From: Actinomucor elegans
Lineage: Eukaryota > Mucoromycota > Mucoromycetes > Mucorales > Mucoraceae
Assembly (NCBI GenBank): GCA_026027325.1
Contig: JAMSLZ010000006.1
Coordinates: forward strand, 248,001 to 312,000
Direction: 5' to 3'
DNA: 64,000 nucleotides
Below the pieces are notes generated by a model. That model had not been told where the DNA came from and searched no databases. It saw only the letters and a program-made list of their open reading frames with translations. The position numbers and the translations under genes are program-made. Positions 12,841 through 24,906 of the stretch are shown piece by piece (within the stretch, counting starts at the first letter, position 1; every line of letters starts with the position of its first letter).

Positions 12841-13183
12841 GATACATCCTTCCTTTGGCTTGAATAATGATATTGCATTGATTTATAGCTTGTGTCATCT
12901 TGTGAAAAATAGAATGTATGTATATTTGAGTCATGAATCTTGAATATGCACTTTTAACTTGAATTCCGTACGCGAGCCAAAAACAAATTTGATTACCTTG
13001 ACCTATTACTCTGTAAACCAATATTCCTTAAATTCTACTATAATTTTGTTTTTAGTATCTCCAGGTCTAAAATTGCATATTTGCGCTGCACAGAAAAAAA
13101 ACGGGAGGAGGTTTGAAATTTTGACCTGAGGATTAGCCTCTGCAAAGTTTTCTGAAATTGAACTATTTTAACAATATTTTGTT

Positions 13184-13250
13184 CTTGGTTCAATGTCGCA
13201 TCTAAAGACTAGTACATGTTGAGAATAAAGCATCGCATCTATTAGAGCTG
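13184..13250 (+). repeat. Dispersed intergenic repeat, copy 6
   Basis: Forward: GGTTCAATGTCGCATCTAAA, then ACTAGTACATGTTGAGAATAA and GCATCTATTAGAGCTG. One of the best-preserved cores. Confidence 0.65.
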
Positions 13251-13330
13251 CTGTTTAACAAGTATACTTTATGTATGCTTTATAACAACAATGCACATGT
13301 ATTTTATACAAATTCATTCCAATGATTAAT

Positions 13331-13400
13331 CAACTTCAGTTTAATATCGCATTTAATGGGTATTTCACGCTCAGAATGAGCTACTACATCCATTAGAACC
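13331..13400 (+). repeat. Dispersed intergenic repeat, copy 7
   Basis: Forward: CTTCAGTTTAATATCGCATT, then GGTATTTCACGCTCAGAATG and AGCTACTACATCCATTAGAACC. It lies about 80 bp from copy 6 in the same orientation. Confidence 0.65.
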
Positions 13401-13753
13401 ATCGTTTACCTAGAGTACACCAACAACTAGTATATGCCAGTAAATTACGCACGTTTTCAGGTTGATTAGATTTAATCGTCAATAAATCCCTCAATTGATC
13501 CGTTCTCAGCGTAAGATACTGCATCTAAACAAACTTGTATTTAACGTACATTCTCTTTTTGAGATTTGTAATAAAATCGTGATTTCTTTCTAAAAGATAT
13601 CGCCGATTAAAGTGAGCATTGTTTATTAAGTTTTGTGCTATGTAACTCTCAGTGCAATTTGAGAAATTCTCATTAGTACATTGACAGCTATCTCTTGTAG
13701 GCCTTGCTCTGAATCGCTTTCCATAATTACTATTTAGAAAGTGTAAGAGTTAA

Positions 13754-16700
13754 TTAGAAAGAATGCTCCATAAAACCCCATATGTCAGCGTTACCTTCAA
13801 GCCAGTCTTTGACTTCAGAGAGCTGTCTATTATAATCGTTGAATAAGAGTTGCTCCTGTCCTTTATAGCTGATATTGACGATCGTGTCAATGCCTAATAA
13901 AAGAGCCTTTTTGACACCTTGAGAGATATTACTAGCATATCTCATAGAAGATACAAACTCGAAATACTCCTGCACGATTTTTCGTTTATCGGGTGTGTTG
14001 GCTATTGAAAGAACTCTGTCAGTCCTAACCGTTTTAACTTTATCACAAATTCAGTTTTACTCACTTGAGCTGTGCAGGATAATATTGAGAGTCATTATAA
14101 ATCTTTCTGCTAATACTTGGTTATTGCCTATCCAGTGTCTTTATTGTAGGTTAGTGCCCAATTTAATCATCACAATGTACAATGCTAATGTTACTTACTG
14201 GATGCGCCCCTGAGCTCCCTCCCACCATCCTACCAGCAAAGGGAAGAAAAAGACTGGGCCAGCCAATCCAGACAGTTTGTTTCTTTTTATCTTTTGCTGA
14301 TGCAGCTTCTCTACTTCCATTCTTTTGGAAACAAATAAAGGCGTTCCGATTTGTAGTTTTTCATCCGGTATCTCTAGGCCCTCCAACCTGTGTCTGGTGT
14401 CTTCAGTGGTATTCTATGGTAAAATGTTAATACTGGAATCTCTCATTTGCCGCGTGCATACAAAAAAAGAAACACTTGCATTGTTTGACCAACCCGCCAA
14501 TTCTCGAACTGCTAAAGAAATTGAGCCCAATATGAGCTGCTTCTGTCCGTTTGACGTATTGCGATCATACAATTCATCAATGATAGCCCTGTTAATACCA
14601 TAGAACGTTAATGTCAATAGTCATTTGCTCATCGTTTAATTATAGTTTACCCAGTTGCACTCTCAGGCACTGCAGCAATCAATGCAATCAGTGCATTCTG
14701 TTGCAGTTTTCTAAAGTCTTGTATTTCGTAGGTTTCTGGGAATGTAATAAGGTGTTTCGCCAATACGTCACAGGACTCACCTAACACAATAATGCATGAG
14801 CAAGGTTCTATCTGTTTGTATGCCTATAACTTACTAAGCTCTGTGCCTGCATCCGCTTTTCGGCGGATCACTTCTTCGGCTGCTGCTAAACCAATCTCCA
14901 ACTTTAAAGGATCTTCTTTGTCTTGAAGATAACGGACAAGATCTCTCACAAATCTAATGTTATATTAGAAACCAGTTATATTAATGGATAAAGAAAACAA
15001 TCTTACGCTGGCTTTTTAGTTTGAGATTTCGTAGATCCTTGCTTCTTTAAGCCTTCATCATCTGATTCTTCCTCTATATGATAGGCTTGGAATTCCTCAT
15101 CTTCAGACTCTAGAACAGACGAGGGAGAAAGAGACGTTTAAAAAAAAAAGTTCACTATCAATACAGTTTTAGAATATACCATCTTCATTCGCTTCTTTCA
15201 AGCAAAATTCAGCATCTGGGTCCAATTCTTTATCTTCGCCATTTTCATCCTCAGAATCAGTTTCTATAGCCAATTGGTCTGTTGGGATATCCTCCTCACT
15301 ACCATCACTATCGTTGAACGCGTCTGTTGTAAATATAAGCTGCTTCACTTGCTTCAGAGCATCGTTATTTTCTAAAAGGCCCGAATCCAACGGTTTGTCT
15401 TTATCTATCCTACTAGATATTGCTTCCGCCATCACCTATACCGCATTAAAGTGAGTATATCATTGTTTCCCTTTGGATTTTTTTTTTTTTTATATTTTAC
15501 AGCGCCCAGTTGAGCAGTGTCCTTATCTCCAGTATTGAAATAACTCGACACGCTCCTGATCAACGAGGTCGGCATCATGATTTTATACTGTATCTCCTCA
15601 GTAGATAAATAAGCAAATAGCGTTAAAATCGACATTGTGATATCTACCCGTCATGTTAATATCATATGCATTCAATTAACCAATATACTTACATAAGCGT
15701 TCTCGCGAACTAGCATGCTTGATGAATACAGGATCAGTCCATGTCTGAATAGGACGCTTGACAAACTCTGATAACAGATTTTTACCAGAGCAAGTCAGCT
15801 GCTGATCAGTAGTGACACCTTCAGCAAAAACGGCTGTCGTTACTACCAATCTAGCCAAATTATCATCTGCCCAACTTGATTTTGCCATCCTTAAGATGGC
15901 TGTATTCAAAAATTCGTGGATACGATGCTCTTTGTTGACTCTTGTGCCGTCCTGTTCACCAAACAAAACCCGAGCCAAATCTTTTGCCGCTAAAGTAATA
16001 GATGACTTTGGCAATACATCTTGTTTAATATGATAGAGCAAAGGTTTTATCACTTGTTCTGGTGATGCCATTGCTTCTATTTTGGAGAACACCATAGGCC
16101 AGTTCTTGGGCGATTGCTTTGCAATAGTATATAATGACTTCATAGCGATGTCTACGGTGTATATATATATATATGAGTTCTTACAAGACTAAAAATTTTT
16201 CATAAAACTACATTATTTACCTCCATATCCTTGCCTTATGATCTTGGAGAGCATTTCTTGCGTAAATACAATTGACTGTTCTGTCAAATTCTCGGCGATT
16301 CTCTTGCTTAATTTCGAATAAAAGTTTCTATACGTCTTGAACATTAAGTTATACTAGTCTTTTTTATTTGAATTCTATGCGCACTTTTTTTTTTTTTTTT
16401 TTTTTTTTTTACCTATCAATATACCATTCATGCTCAGTATTGAAGCGCACATCTTGAAATTGAATGCCAAACGCGTTGACTAAATGTCCTGATATGGAAC
16501 AGAGAAGAGAACAAAAGAATTGTATATTGTTAGCTGAAACATATTTTGCATACAATGGGTATATATGAGAGCTCAAAGAGATCAGTTTCAAACAGGCTGC
16601 ATATATCTCGAGCGTGTCCAACGTAGCATCTTTCTGAGCTGATAAACACTCGAGCAAAACAGGTAAGCTTACTTGAGCCATCGCTGCTTTCACTCGCTCG

Positions 16701-16987
16701 TCAGCAGTATGCAGCTGAATAAATAGCGTATCATTCAAGTATTGGCGATGACTGCTGGTTAGAGCAAATGTCCAGTTGGGCAAGATATCTTTAAAAACGA
16801 GCCATACATGCTTTTTCCAAGCGGTGTGTTGGACAAGAACCAGCTGTTCTGTGGGCGACATGCTTGAAAGCCATTCTAATGGATCTGAAAGACATTTCAA
16901 AACACTATCTAGTTGAGCATTGCTAGTTGTACTGTCGGAATCGAGTTGCGTTAATCGCTCAATGCGATCGTCAAATGCAGTTGGCAT
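13754..16987 (-). CDS. TEL2: TEL2 / TELO2, telomere length regulation protein
   Basis: HEAT-repeat scaffold of the TTT complex (Tel2-Tti1-Tti2), which with Hsp90/R2TP matures the PIKK kinases TOR, ATM and ATR in the cytoplasm. The ATG at 16987 (MPTAFDDRIERLTQ) opens a helical N-terminal solenoid with exons at about 16987-16412 and 16143-15700. An acidic linker (GSEEDIPTDQLAIETDSEDE, near 15270) leads into the conserved C-terminal Tel2 domain. That domain starts at KKPAYVRDLVRYLQDKEDPL (about 15010-14930) and continues with ALIAAVPESA-type repeats to a stop at 13754. I count about ten short introns and roughly 850-900 residues, normal for the family. The TTG-initiated extension upstream of 16987 was not used. 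The call rests on the C-terminal block with its Pro-Ala-Tyr-x-Arg-Asp-Leu start, typical of Tel2. Confidence 0.87.
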
Positions 16988-18028
16988 TTTCAAAAAATTA
17001 TGCTACTATTTTGAAGCTCGAAAAAAAAAAAGGTGAAGTATAAAGTGTCGAGAAATAGAGACTGCTGTATTGTATTTGGTAAGGTTCACCTTTATATTTT
17101 ATCTTAGAATGACTGAGCTAACTTGAAATATAATAGTCCTATCTCTTGAGAATGAAATCTCTACGATATTTACACCATTTTGTGCGCAAACAATTCTAAT
17201 GTGTTATATATTATTTTGGGTGCTTTTATCTTTATGAGTATTGTGTTAAAATAACAAAACACGAGCATTTAAAAAGAGCCCTGCCTTCCTCCAGAAACGT
17301 TTTAATCTTCGGTAGCCAATAAAGTAGCATTGGAAGGAGTTTAAATATGATCTCTTACTGTTTCATTCCCGTTACCCAATGAAATGGTTTTGATAGAAAT
17401 CTGAATACTAATATTTCTTTATTTCATTCCCAACAACCAATAAAGAGCCAAGTCTATCATATGGCAGTCTTTATTTCACCCCCCCCCCCACCCCAGAATA
17501 CAGGAAATACTGGCAGTTCAATGGGATTATTGGCGTAACGTCAAAACTAATTTTCCTAAAAACTTGCGACTGTTCATTAGATAAAACTCATAGTCAAGCC
17601 GAAAAAAAAATTAGCAAAGTAATGCAATCCATTTTGTATTAAGCGAATCAATTGATTATTAATCAGTACTGCCAAAATAAAACAAAGGGACCGGGACGCA
17701 CAGGCATTCAGGAAATGCCTCTTCGAGAAAAGGATCTGTGTGTGTTACATGGTAAAAAAAAAAGTAAAAAAAAAAAAAAAAAAAAAGAAAAAAAAAAGAG
17801 ACACAATATTGTCTATAGTACTATTCTATATATACAATTATTGTGACATTCAACCAAGGTACACATAATGAAACAACTCAGCAATGTTTTTAAAACTATA
17901 ATGACTTTTATTGTTCTAGCTATTGCTCATAAATCACAGGGCCCAAAGAACAGGGAGCATTATAAAAAAGGTCTAAAAGCTGAGATTTTTTCAACTTTTT
18001 TCTTTCACCTTCTTTCATTTTTTTTTTA
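16988..18028. promoter_or_regulatory. Shared divergent promoter region of TEL2 and the CASTOR-like gene
   Basis: About 1.04 kb separates the two start codons (16987 minus, 18029 plus). It holds three spaced CCAAT boxes inside a tandem repeat (17311-17495), an interrupted C run (17480-17494) and A-rich tracts. No gene is supported: the 17652-17846 frame is poly-Lys from an A run. Confidence 0.55.
17311..17495 (+). repeat. Three imperfect ~60-bp tandem repeats, each with a CCAAT box
   Basis: Units begin at 17311 (GGTAGCCAATAAAG), 17371 (GTTACCCAATGAAAT) and about 17431 (AACAACCAATAAAGAG). Units 1 and 2 end in ACTGTTTCATTCCC and CTTTATTTCATTCCC; unit 3 ends in CTTTATTTCACCCCC. The CCAAT boxes lie at 17316, 17376 and 17437, so the spacing is 60 and 61 bases. 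CCAAT is the binding site of the HAP/NF-Y complex in fungi. Confidence 0.65.
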
Positions 18029-19397
18029 ATGATCACTATTCTACCTTCCAAGGTAAAATTGCTTCATTTCCCTAGATCTCACTTAAGACATGTGACGCAT
18101 GCTATAGTAAAGAGTTGTTTTTTTGAAGACACAAAAGAGTAAGCAGAAAAAGTCCTAAGAATCCATATCATACTATTATTATTCTTATGTTTCAAATCCA
18201 AAAGTTCGCGGTACTTTTTCTCGTTTACAGAAAACGCGTATGAAATATCAGTTGTAGCAAGCCAGCAAATTATTGATAATGATTTTATACCCCCATTGAT
18301 CATGTCTCAATGCCACGGTTTACGTTCTTCAAATGATGTATACCGTGTATTGCAAGTAGACGATGAAGGCGGTCAAGGTATAAGTAAATTTGATTCATAT
18401 TAGAGAGCTCATTTATCTTATCTCGAAAAAAAAAAAAAAAATGTTCGGAACTTGAAACGTTTAGATACCAGTGGAAAACGTATAAGCGATCTCTCAGGTC
18501 CATTAGCTCAGGGCAAGTTTTCAATTTTCTACATGTCAACCTATCAGACAGATTTCGTATTGGTAACGTATCATAATCCACTAGCATTTTTTTTTCTTTT
18601 GTAATTGACTGTGTATAAAGATCAAGGAAAGAAGATTAAGGCAAGCTGTTGAATTACTTCAAAAGCATGCATTCGAGTTTGACGAAGAATCCATTGCCCA
18701 ATATCTAGGCGGACCTTCTGACAGTGTAGAACAAACACACACTGACTATAAACTTTCAAAAGAGAGTGACGCTTCTGTCACAATTGAAGAAGGTTTTGAG
18801 AAATCAGTCTTGTTTGACGAACTTCAGTGTGTTGGTTTGAACCCTCACTTTCAGACAGAATGGGCAATGACAATACTTAAAATCTTATCCTATCCTGAGC
18901 TTATTTCGCCAGACCATAAGTAAGACTTTGATTTTGGATGATATGCATATACATGAGTATTGATACGAATTATCTAGATTGGATGATATTCGATTCTTTT
19001 CCTACACTGCTTCCAGTGATGGTATTTCTTTGATTGCAAATCAGAATATACTGGATTTGTTTGAACAAGATGCCATATTCCAAGACGAGGAATCCCAGAC
19101 TTATCGTGTTATACAAGTCAATTTAGCTGGTTCTAATTTGGATCGCTGTGGTATTGTCTGGTCTATCTCTCATCCTCTGGCTGCAGAGGCTCATATTAAT
19201 TTGCTGTACTTGAGTACATTTAAAAGTGCAAATGTATTGGTAAAGTGCGCCTACCGTTAGCTGTTTGTCTGATAACTCAAATTTTTTTTTTACAGGTATC
19301 TTCTGATGATCTGGGAAGAGCGGAGGAAATTCTTGCAGACGACCTTGAAAATATCAAGGGAATGCTTGCAGAGGTAGTATTGGAACCTACTTTGTAA
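18029..19397 (+). CDS. CASTOR-like ACT-domain protein (putative amino-acid sensor)
   Basis: Slightly over 300 residues from six exons (human CASTOR1 is 329). The ATG at 18029 starts MITILPSKVKLLHFPRSHLR, the family's typical beta-strand opening. It is spliced to YFFSFTENAYEISVVASQQI; DTSGKRISDLSGPLAQGKFS then leads into FYMSTYQTDFVL. The second half repeats the plan: LDDIRFFSYTASSDGISLIA, then RCGIVWSISHPLAAEAHINL and LYLSTFKSANVLV, ending at 19397. Paired ACT modules and the two ST(Y/F) motifs match the CASTOR (GATS) family. Animal CASTOR1 binds arginine and releases GATOR2 to activate TORC1. In the second motif the residues after STF are KSAN, where I recall NFDH with the arginine-contacting Asp in human CASTOR1. 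The ligand may therefore differ. Divergent from TEL2, itself a TOR maturation factor. Confidence 0.82.
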
Positions 19398-20272
19398 ACC
19401 AGCTCTTTTGTGTTACACAAGCAGTTTGATTCGCAAAGAAGCAAAAGTGTGATATCTTTTAATTAGTAATGCCTATCTATAATTCATGTACTATACAATA
19501 AAAAATAAACTATGTTTGCTGCACTTTAACTGAAAAATAGCGTATCATAATGCTTGTTGGAGTTACAATTCCTATTATCCTTTAATTATATCAGGTACAA
19601 TAGCTATTACCAATAAATAAGCTTATTAAATGAGCTTCAAAGCTATCTTGATTAAAATCCTACAGTTAAACTGCCTAGTTTACCCGAAAATGACAAATTG
19701 CATACCTTTTACTAGCATGGCACGCCTTTGCATAGTTTTCTGATCTAGCATTAGTTCTATATCACGCAACGGTCTTAATTCTTGGTCATCGGGACAAAAA
19801 CCTGGGAAATAGCCTTATTTAACACGAGGAAAAGCGTTTAAGCGAATATGTAGCACACACCTACAGAGCTTTGGGTTAGCCTGACATTGGTGTGACACAC
19901 ATTCTTTACCTTCTTTTGTTCGTACGAGCCAAATCTTAGTTTGGGTTGACAGGCACAGTCATTATAAGCTTTTTTTTTACTTTACAAGGCAGATAGGTAA
20001 AAAGAAAACGCGTGTGTATATTTCATATCTTCATCCATCAGTTATTCAAGATAAGACGACCAGATAAGATTATCTATTATGGAACATTACATTGTGAGAC
20101 GCAAGTAAAGTATCGGCTCTCAATTTAATTCAACTGGCTGCTCCCAGCTCTGACGAGTGACACATGAAAAAAGAAATACTTTCAATATAGTCATGTAACT
20201 CTTGATTATAAATTAACAAATGCGATTATGACATTGACTGAAATTAGACTAAAATAAAGAGATTACCTAACG

Positions 20273-20335
20273 TAGCAACCCATTGTGAATATAAGCTACT
20301 AATCAGATGCGACATTTGATTGAAATCAACCTAGA
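20273..20335 (-). repeat. Dispersed intergenic repeat, copy 8
   Basis: Reverse copy: GTAGCAACCCATTGTGAATA, then AGCTACTAATCAGATGCGAC and ATTTGATTGAAATCAACCTAG. Confidence 0.65.
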
Positions 20336-21173
20336 TCACTCGTGCTATTTTAATGCACTACAATTTTTCGTATTATTATTGATTTTTACCACCCAGAAAC
20401 CAACCAAAAAACTGAACCAAATTTTTCTAAATGACAAATACAAGTATGGGCTTTAATTTGTGAATTTTATAGAAAGTCTAGTATTCTATAAAATAATATA
20501 GATTTCACAATGTAATATATATAATTTGAGTTTGCTTACAAAAAGTAAAAATGATATACATTATCGGAGTTGTTGGATGTCTTGAAAAATTAATGCATGC
20601 ACAATTATAAACGTACATCCATTAAGAAACATTTTTTGAATATAAAAATCCTCGTGTTCAAAGCGTTATTGTTTGCTATTGATGTAAATGAAATCCTATA
20701 ATTTTAAGGATTTCGTCACAATCTTCTAGTTGCGGGTATACTATTCAATAGCCGATGACCAATAGAATTACATAATACTAAAATACTGGTAATTGTTATT
20801 GGCTTGCGGTGATTTAACGCTTTGGCTCAGACTATTTTAGTACCAAAAAAAAAAAAAAAAAAAAATACTTCATTGTTCGTAATAAAAGTTTGTCGGTATA
20901 CAAACGTTAACTTAGCAAGATCTATGTGAAATTCAATTATGTATTGAATGACGTTATATTTTGATATTTCGTTTAATTAGCTGAATTAGTATTGTTATTA
21001 GATAAAAATCAATAGTATCTACATATGCTATTAATATACCAAGTTCCGTAAACGTCATACCCACATTCGATAAGCAAAAAAGTTGCCTTTGAGAATTTGA
21101 GCCTAGGGATTCCCTTACAGTTTTTCAGTGGTGGTTCAGCTTTGAGCACATTTCAAACATTTATACAGTTTTT

Positions 21174-21232
21174 GATTAAATGTCGTATCAGACAAACAGG
21201 GCATGTTTAAATGAGGTATTACATTTACTAGA
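21174..21232 (+). repeat. Dispersed intergenic repeat, copy 9
   Basis: Forward: GATTAAATGTCGTATCAGAC, then GGGCATGTTTAAATGAGGTA and TTACATTTACTAGAA. Confidence 0.55.
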
Positions 21233-22797
21233 ATTATTATCATACTAAAGTACAAAGAATATATTGCACTGTATGTGTACATGTATTTGAAGAGATACAA
21301 TTCTAATGATCAATAGATTTCTTAGCTGTTCCTGGTCCATGATCACACCTGATTACTACACAATGCTCAAAATAAACTGTTTCACTTGTTAAAATCAATA
21401 GTTTACTCTTAAAGGACGCAAATGAATAAATTAAAAAAGCCAACCATAATCATATCATTTATACCAGTAAGATATGATGGCCTCATCCTTTTAAAATGGG
21501 TGGTTTATAAACGGGTGGCATAAATACTGTACATTATTTACTAACTAAAAACGTTTTTGGAATTCCAAAAATGAACGCTTTGTTTCTTATAAACAGTTCT
21601 CTGTCAAACAATTTCCATTTGTAATTTTGCCAACCGCGCTGCGATTTGAAAGCCTGGATAAGCAAAATTTACCTCTGAAAATTAAGATTGCAGCGTACCA
21701 GGGAATAGGTGTACTTGAGCGACCTAAGTTCTAACTAAAATAAGCAGCTTCACCCTTCAAAGTATTTTATTTGACTCAAGATTCCTGTCTTGTATTAATC
21801 ACCTTTGTTAGTATATGACCTTGATCAACCAAAAATGGTTATATACTATTGGTCCCCTTTCGTGCCAAATAAAAGCCCATGAATGTATATGGATGATTCG
21901 CTTCACCGGCTGCCCATATAAAAAAAAAGTCGTAATGCATTAATAAACTATCTGTCTATCTAACTTGCTTTATTGGTAATCCATGCAGATCAACGATATC
22001 TTTACTACTTCGTGCTATGCAAAGACTAAAATAAACAATGCATGCTTGATTCTAGATCCACGGTCTTTGCTTCAATTTTCAAGGGCACTTGCAGAAAATA
22101 CTTCAAAAAAGGATTCTTTTGAATACGCCCAGTCATCGAAACCTGGAGCTTCATACCATATGACACCACAACGACAATCTGTTGCAGAGATCGTCTTTAT
22201 ATATCTCCCTATTCCATTTATTGTAATATAAATTATGTTTGCCACATCTTGCAGCTATCTCCTATATTGTGTTTGCAAAAAGAGTGAGGAGATTTGAGTA
22301 TTTCAAAACACTTTCAAACGAAACAAAACGTTTACTAGACATGGCCTGATTTCTATAGAATAGAAGGGATAGAAGGTGGGAGTAAGCTTAAAGTGCAAGA
22401 ACTGTTTGTCTTACCTCGTCTATTAATAATAAGTTATTTGTTGAGGTTTCTGAAGAGTATTATTAGTCATGGTCATGTATTGAAATTTAAAGCCAACCAG
22501 AAGCAATGGAATGTTACCACGAAAGAAACGTGCAGTCGTGTGATATCTAGTTTCTTGTACTGCAGCAGCGTGTCCGTGCGCGTCTTGTAAAGTCCTGTCG
22601 TGTCGAACAAAGGTATGACAAACATAGGCTAAATCAACCGAAGAATCAGAATATAGTATTGCTATTTTTTTTATTATATCACATTAAGAAGAGTAAATGG
22701 TTGTTTTGTATATGAGAAAAAAAAGTATAGATATTAGGGGGAGAGGGAAAGGATATATCCTGTTGTGTATATAATATATGAAATGATGAATGAAGGT

Positions 22798-24706
22798 TTA
22801 AAGAAGAGCAGCAACGGCACCAACTATTGCCATTGCGGATAAAACCTTGGGAATGGTATTGAAAGCAGCAGCAGAATCGGCAAGCTCTTCCTTGGAAGCA
22901 ACGGCTTGATTTGTGTTGACGGATTCTTCAGTAGCACCCTTCTTGTCAACTGAAGCAGCAGTGAGTGTTTTATCTTGGTCCTTGTCCTTTACTTCAGTAG
23001 AGTTATTTTTTTCAGCGGGAATCACAATAACTTCGGAAATGTTAAGGTTTTCAAACACTGCCTTTTGCTTGGCTTCGATCCATTCCAAGAGACCCCATTC
23101 AGCACCACCAGTTTTCTTTCCAGGAGCAACGACACCTTTGTTCAAGTTTTCAACAGTCTGATCGGCAGTCCAGCCAAAGATGTTACCAGGAGATCTTTGC
23201 TTGATAGAGCGATCCCATTCAAGGTCAGGATAAATAAAGTTATGACGAGCAGTAATATAGGGCTCGAGCACCTCGCTGTTGAAAATATGTTGGGCAGTAG
23301 TCTTCAAATAGTTTACAAAGGTAGCTTTAGTGCCTGGGTTAGTAAGGAACTTGTTGATCAAATAGCCCTTGGGGAACAAGCTAGGATATTCTGTATATGG
23401 GACATCAACGAAGTCTCTACCATAAGCGAGATTGACACCAAAGGTAGCGTCGAAATCTTGAGCGAGATAGTACAGTTTCTTTTCATCAGTATCAATATAA
23501 GCACCGTCATTGGTTTGTTCCATCCAATAGCCATCCCAGTGACCAGTCAAGAACTCCATGACCATAAAACGAAGGAATTGGTCATAATCAAAGTATTCAG
23601 AGATAGCCTTGACCTTATTATCGTCGGAGAAGTCAACCTTGGAAATAGCCTCAGCAAAAGGAGAAAGCGCATCTTGTTTGAGAGGTGACTCGTCATTGGG
23701 AACGAAGTTGTAATAGCCAGTTTCAGGATTGAAATCAGCACCAGATCCACCGTCATAGAGGCCACCCATTTGTGCAGGTGGATTTCCGTCATAAAACATG
23801 GCATTAATGTAAGAGTACTTGATAACATCATCGAGCATATTGAAGGTACCCATGCCTTCCTTATTGACAAAGAAACGGACGAGATTGGCTTCACCAACGT
23901 ATGTACCCATACTGCGAGAAATATCAGCAAAGAGCTTTTCACGAAGCTGAGTAGGATCTTCTTCTTGATGTCTGATCTTGAACCAGTTACGTTTAGCCAT
24001 AAATTGTCCTTCAGGAAGAGCCCAAACCCAAGATTGCTTAGCGTCGTTGTTTTTACGACCAGGTCTATGCAAACCAAGAGTACAACCCTAATAATGAATT
24101 AATATACTGGTTGATACTTAAGATTTCTATCATTTTACCTCGAAGGTGTGCACATCATCAGGGCCGATGTAGGTGATCTTGGCCTTGTAAGTAGTCTTGG
24201 GCACATTTTCAATCAAATTTTCCATGTCATTTTGAGCAGCTGTGACAAAGATGGAGGGGATATAGTTACCATCCCAGATAGGATCGCTAGTTGCTCCGCG
24301 ATTCCAAGCGCCTTCTGTAAGAATGCTTGGTAGTTGGGGAATGTTGGTAGCATAGGTAACTGGGCGTGAATAGAACTCGTTACGAGTGGAAGAGCCGCCT
24401 TCTAATGTACGTTGGAAGTCTTCAGCCTTGCCATCAACGACATACTATCAATCAAACGTCATTGAATTAGTAACTGTATGTTTCATATATATTATAACAA
24501 GTTACCATGTATTTCTGACCATCAGGTAAATCAGCAGAACCGGTATAATATGGCACATCAGGGTCTGATGCAGTCAAGGTAGTCAATTGACCATTGATAT
24601 TAACTTGAACTTGCTCAGTGGCTGTAGGAGCGATGACCTTGAAGGTAACATTGGCAGCATTGACGGCTGTTAAGAGTGTAATGGCTACAAAAGCAAGAGA
24701 TTTCAT
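22798..24706 (-). CDS. CotH-family secreted, GPI-anchored spore-coat-like protein
   Basis: 598 residues from exons 24706-24506, 24444-24139 and 24087-22798, all in phase. The signal peptide is MKSLAFVAITLLTAVNA, cleaved before ANVTF. A beta-rich N-terminal region precedes the CotH kinase-like fold: RNEFYSRPV, HRPGRKNNDAKQSWVWALP, FMAKRNWFKIRHQEEDPTQL and SYINAMFYDGNPPAQMGGLYD. Next come GHWDGYWMEQTNDGAYIDTD and the DFDATFG-type metal-binding motif, and later SIKQRSPGNIFGW. The C-terminus is Ser/Thr/Lys-rich and ends in a hydrophobic tail (VLSAMAIVGAVAALL), the layout of a GPI anchor signal. Bacterial CotH is a protein kinase of spore-coat proteins; in Mucorales, cell-surface CotH paralogues have been described as host-cell adhesins. 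Which role this copy has cannot be told from sequence. Confidence 0.92.
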
Positions 24707-24771
24707 TATTTTTCCTAAATGAATTGAGAGAAAAAAAAGAAAAGAAAAAGCGGGAATGGGTTCATGGTTCT

Positions 24772-24781
24772 TTATATATAG
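24772..24781 (-). promoter_or_regulatory. TATA box of the CotH gene
   Basis: On the minus strand the sequence reads CTATATATAAAG, about 65-75 bases upstream of the ATG at 24706. It is followed by a pyrimidine-rich stretch (24720-24752 in plus coordinates), the usual fungal core-promoter arrangement. Confidence 0.6.
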
Positions 24782-24840
24782 CAGCGATTCAACTTTTGAA
24801 GTACTATAATAAGATGTAGGTCAAAACATAGGCGGAAACA

Positions 24841-24905
24841 GAGTTAACTGTAAATAACTCTAAAGACCGCACTGCTTCAGGTTACATAGGAGTTTTTACT
24901 CCTAT
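24841..24905. repeat. Two small inverted repeats upstream of CotH
   Basis: GAGTTA(8 nt)TAACTC at 24841-24860 and ATAGGAG(6 nt)CTCCTAT at 24886-24905. Each is a perfect stem, 135-200 bases from the start codon. Possible operator-like sites; function not shown. Confidence 0.45.
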
Positions 24906-24906
24906 A

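Larger units (their letters stand above)
12060..13753. other. Spacer downstream of TEL2 with clustered dispersed repeats
   Basis: No gene supported. Three or four repeat copies sit in tandem-like proximity between 12784 and 13530. The 12138-12479 plus frame overlaps an opposite-strand candidate and lacks any domain. Confidence 0.4.
19398..22797. other. Large spacer between the CASTOR-like gene and CotH
   Basis: About 3.4 kb. AATAAA-like signals follow the CASTOR stop (near 19497). Two dispersed repeats (20273, 21174) and an A20-type run near 20846 are present. Plus frames at 21983-22231 and 22393-22590 show no family and no spliced continuation; I do not call them. The last 200 bases are the CotH 3' flank. 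Confidence 0.45.

Noticed and set aside
17652..17846. Lys-rich small open frame
   Set aside because: Produced by a poly(A) run inside a promoter region.
22913..24102. Long plus-strand frames opposite CotH
   Set aside because: They are shadows: the minus strand carries the signal peptide, CotH motifs and correct introns.
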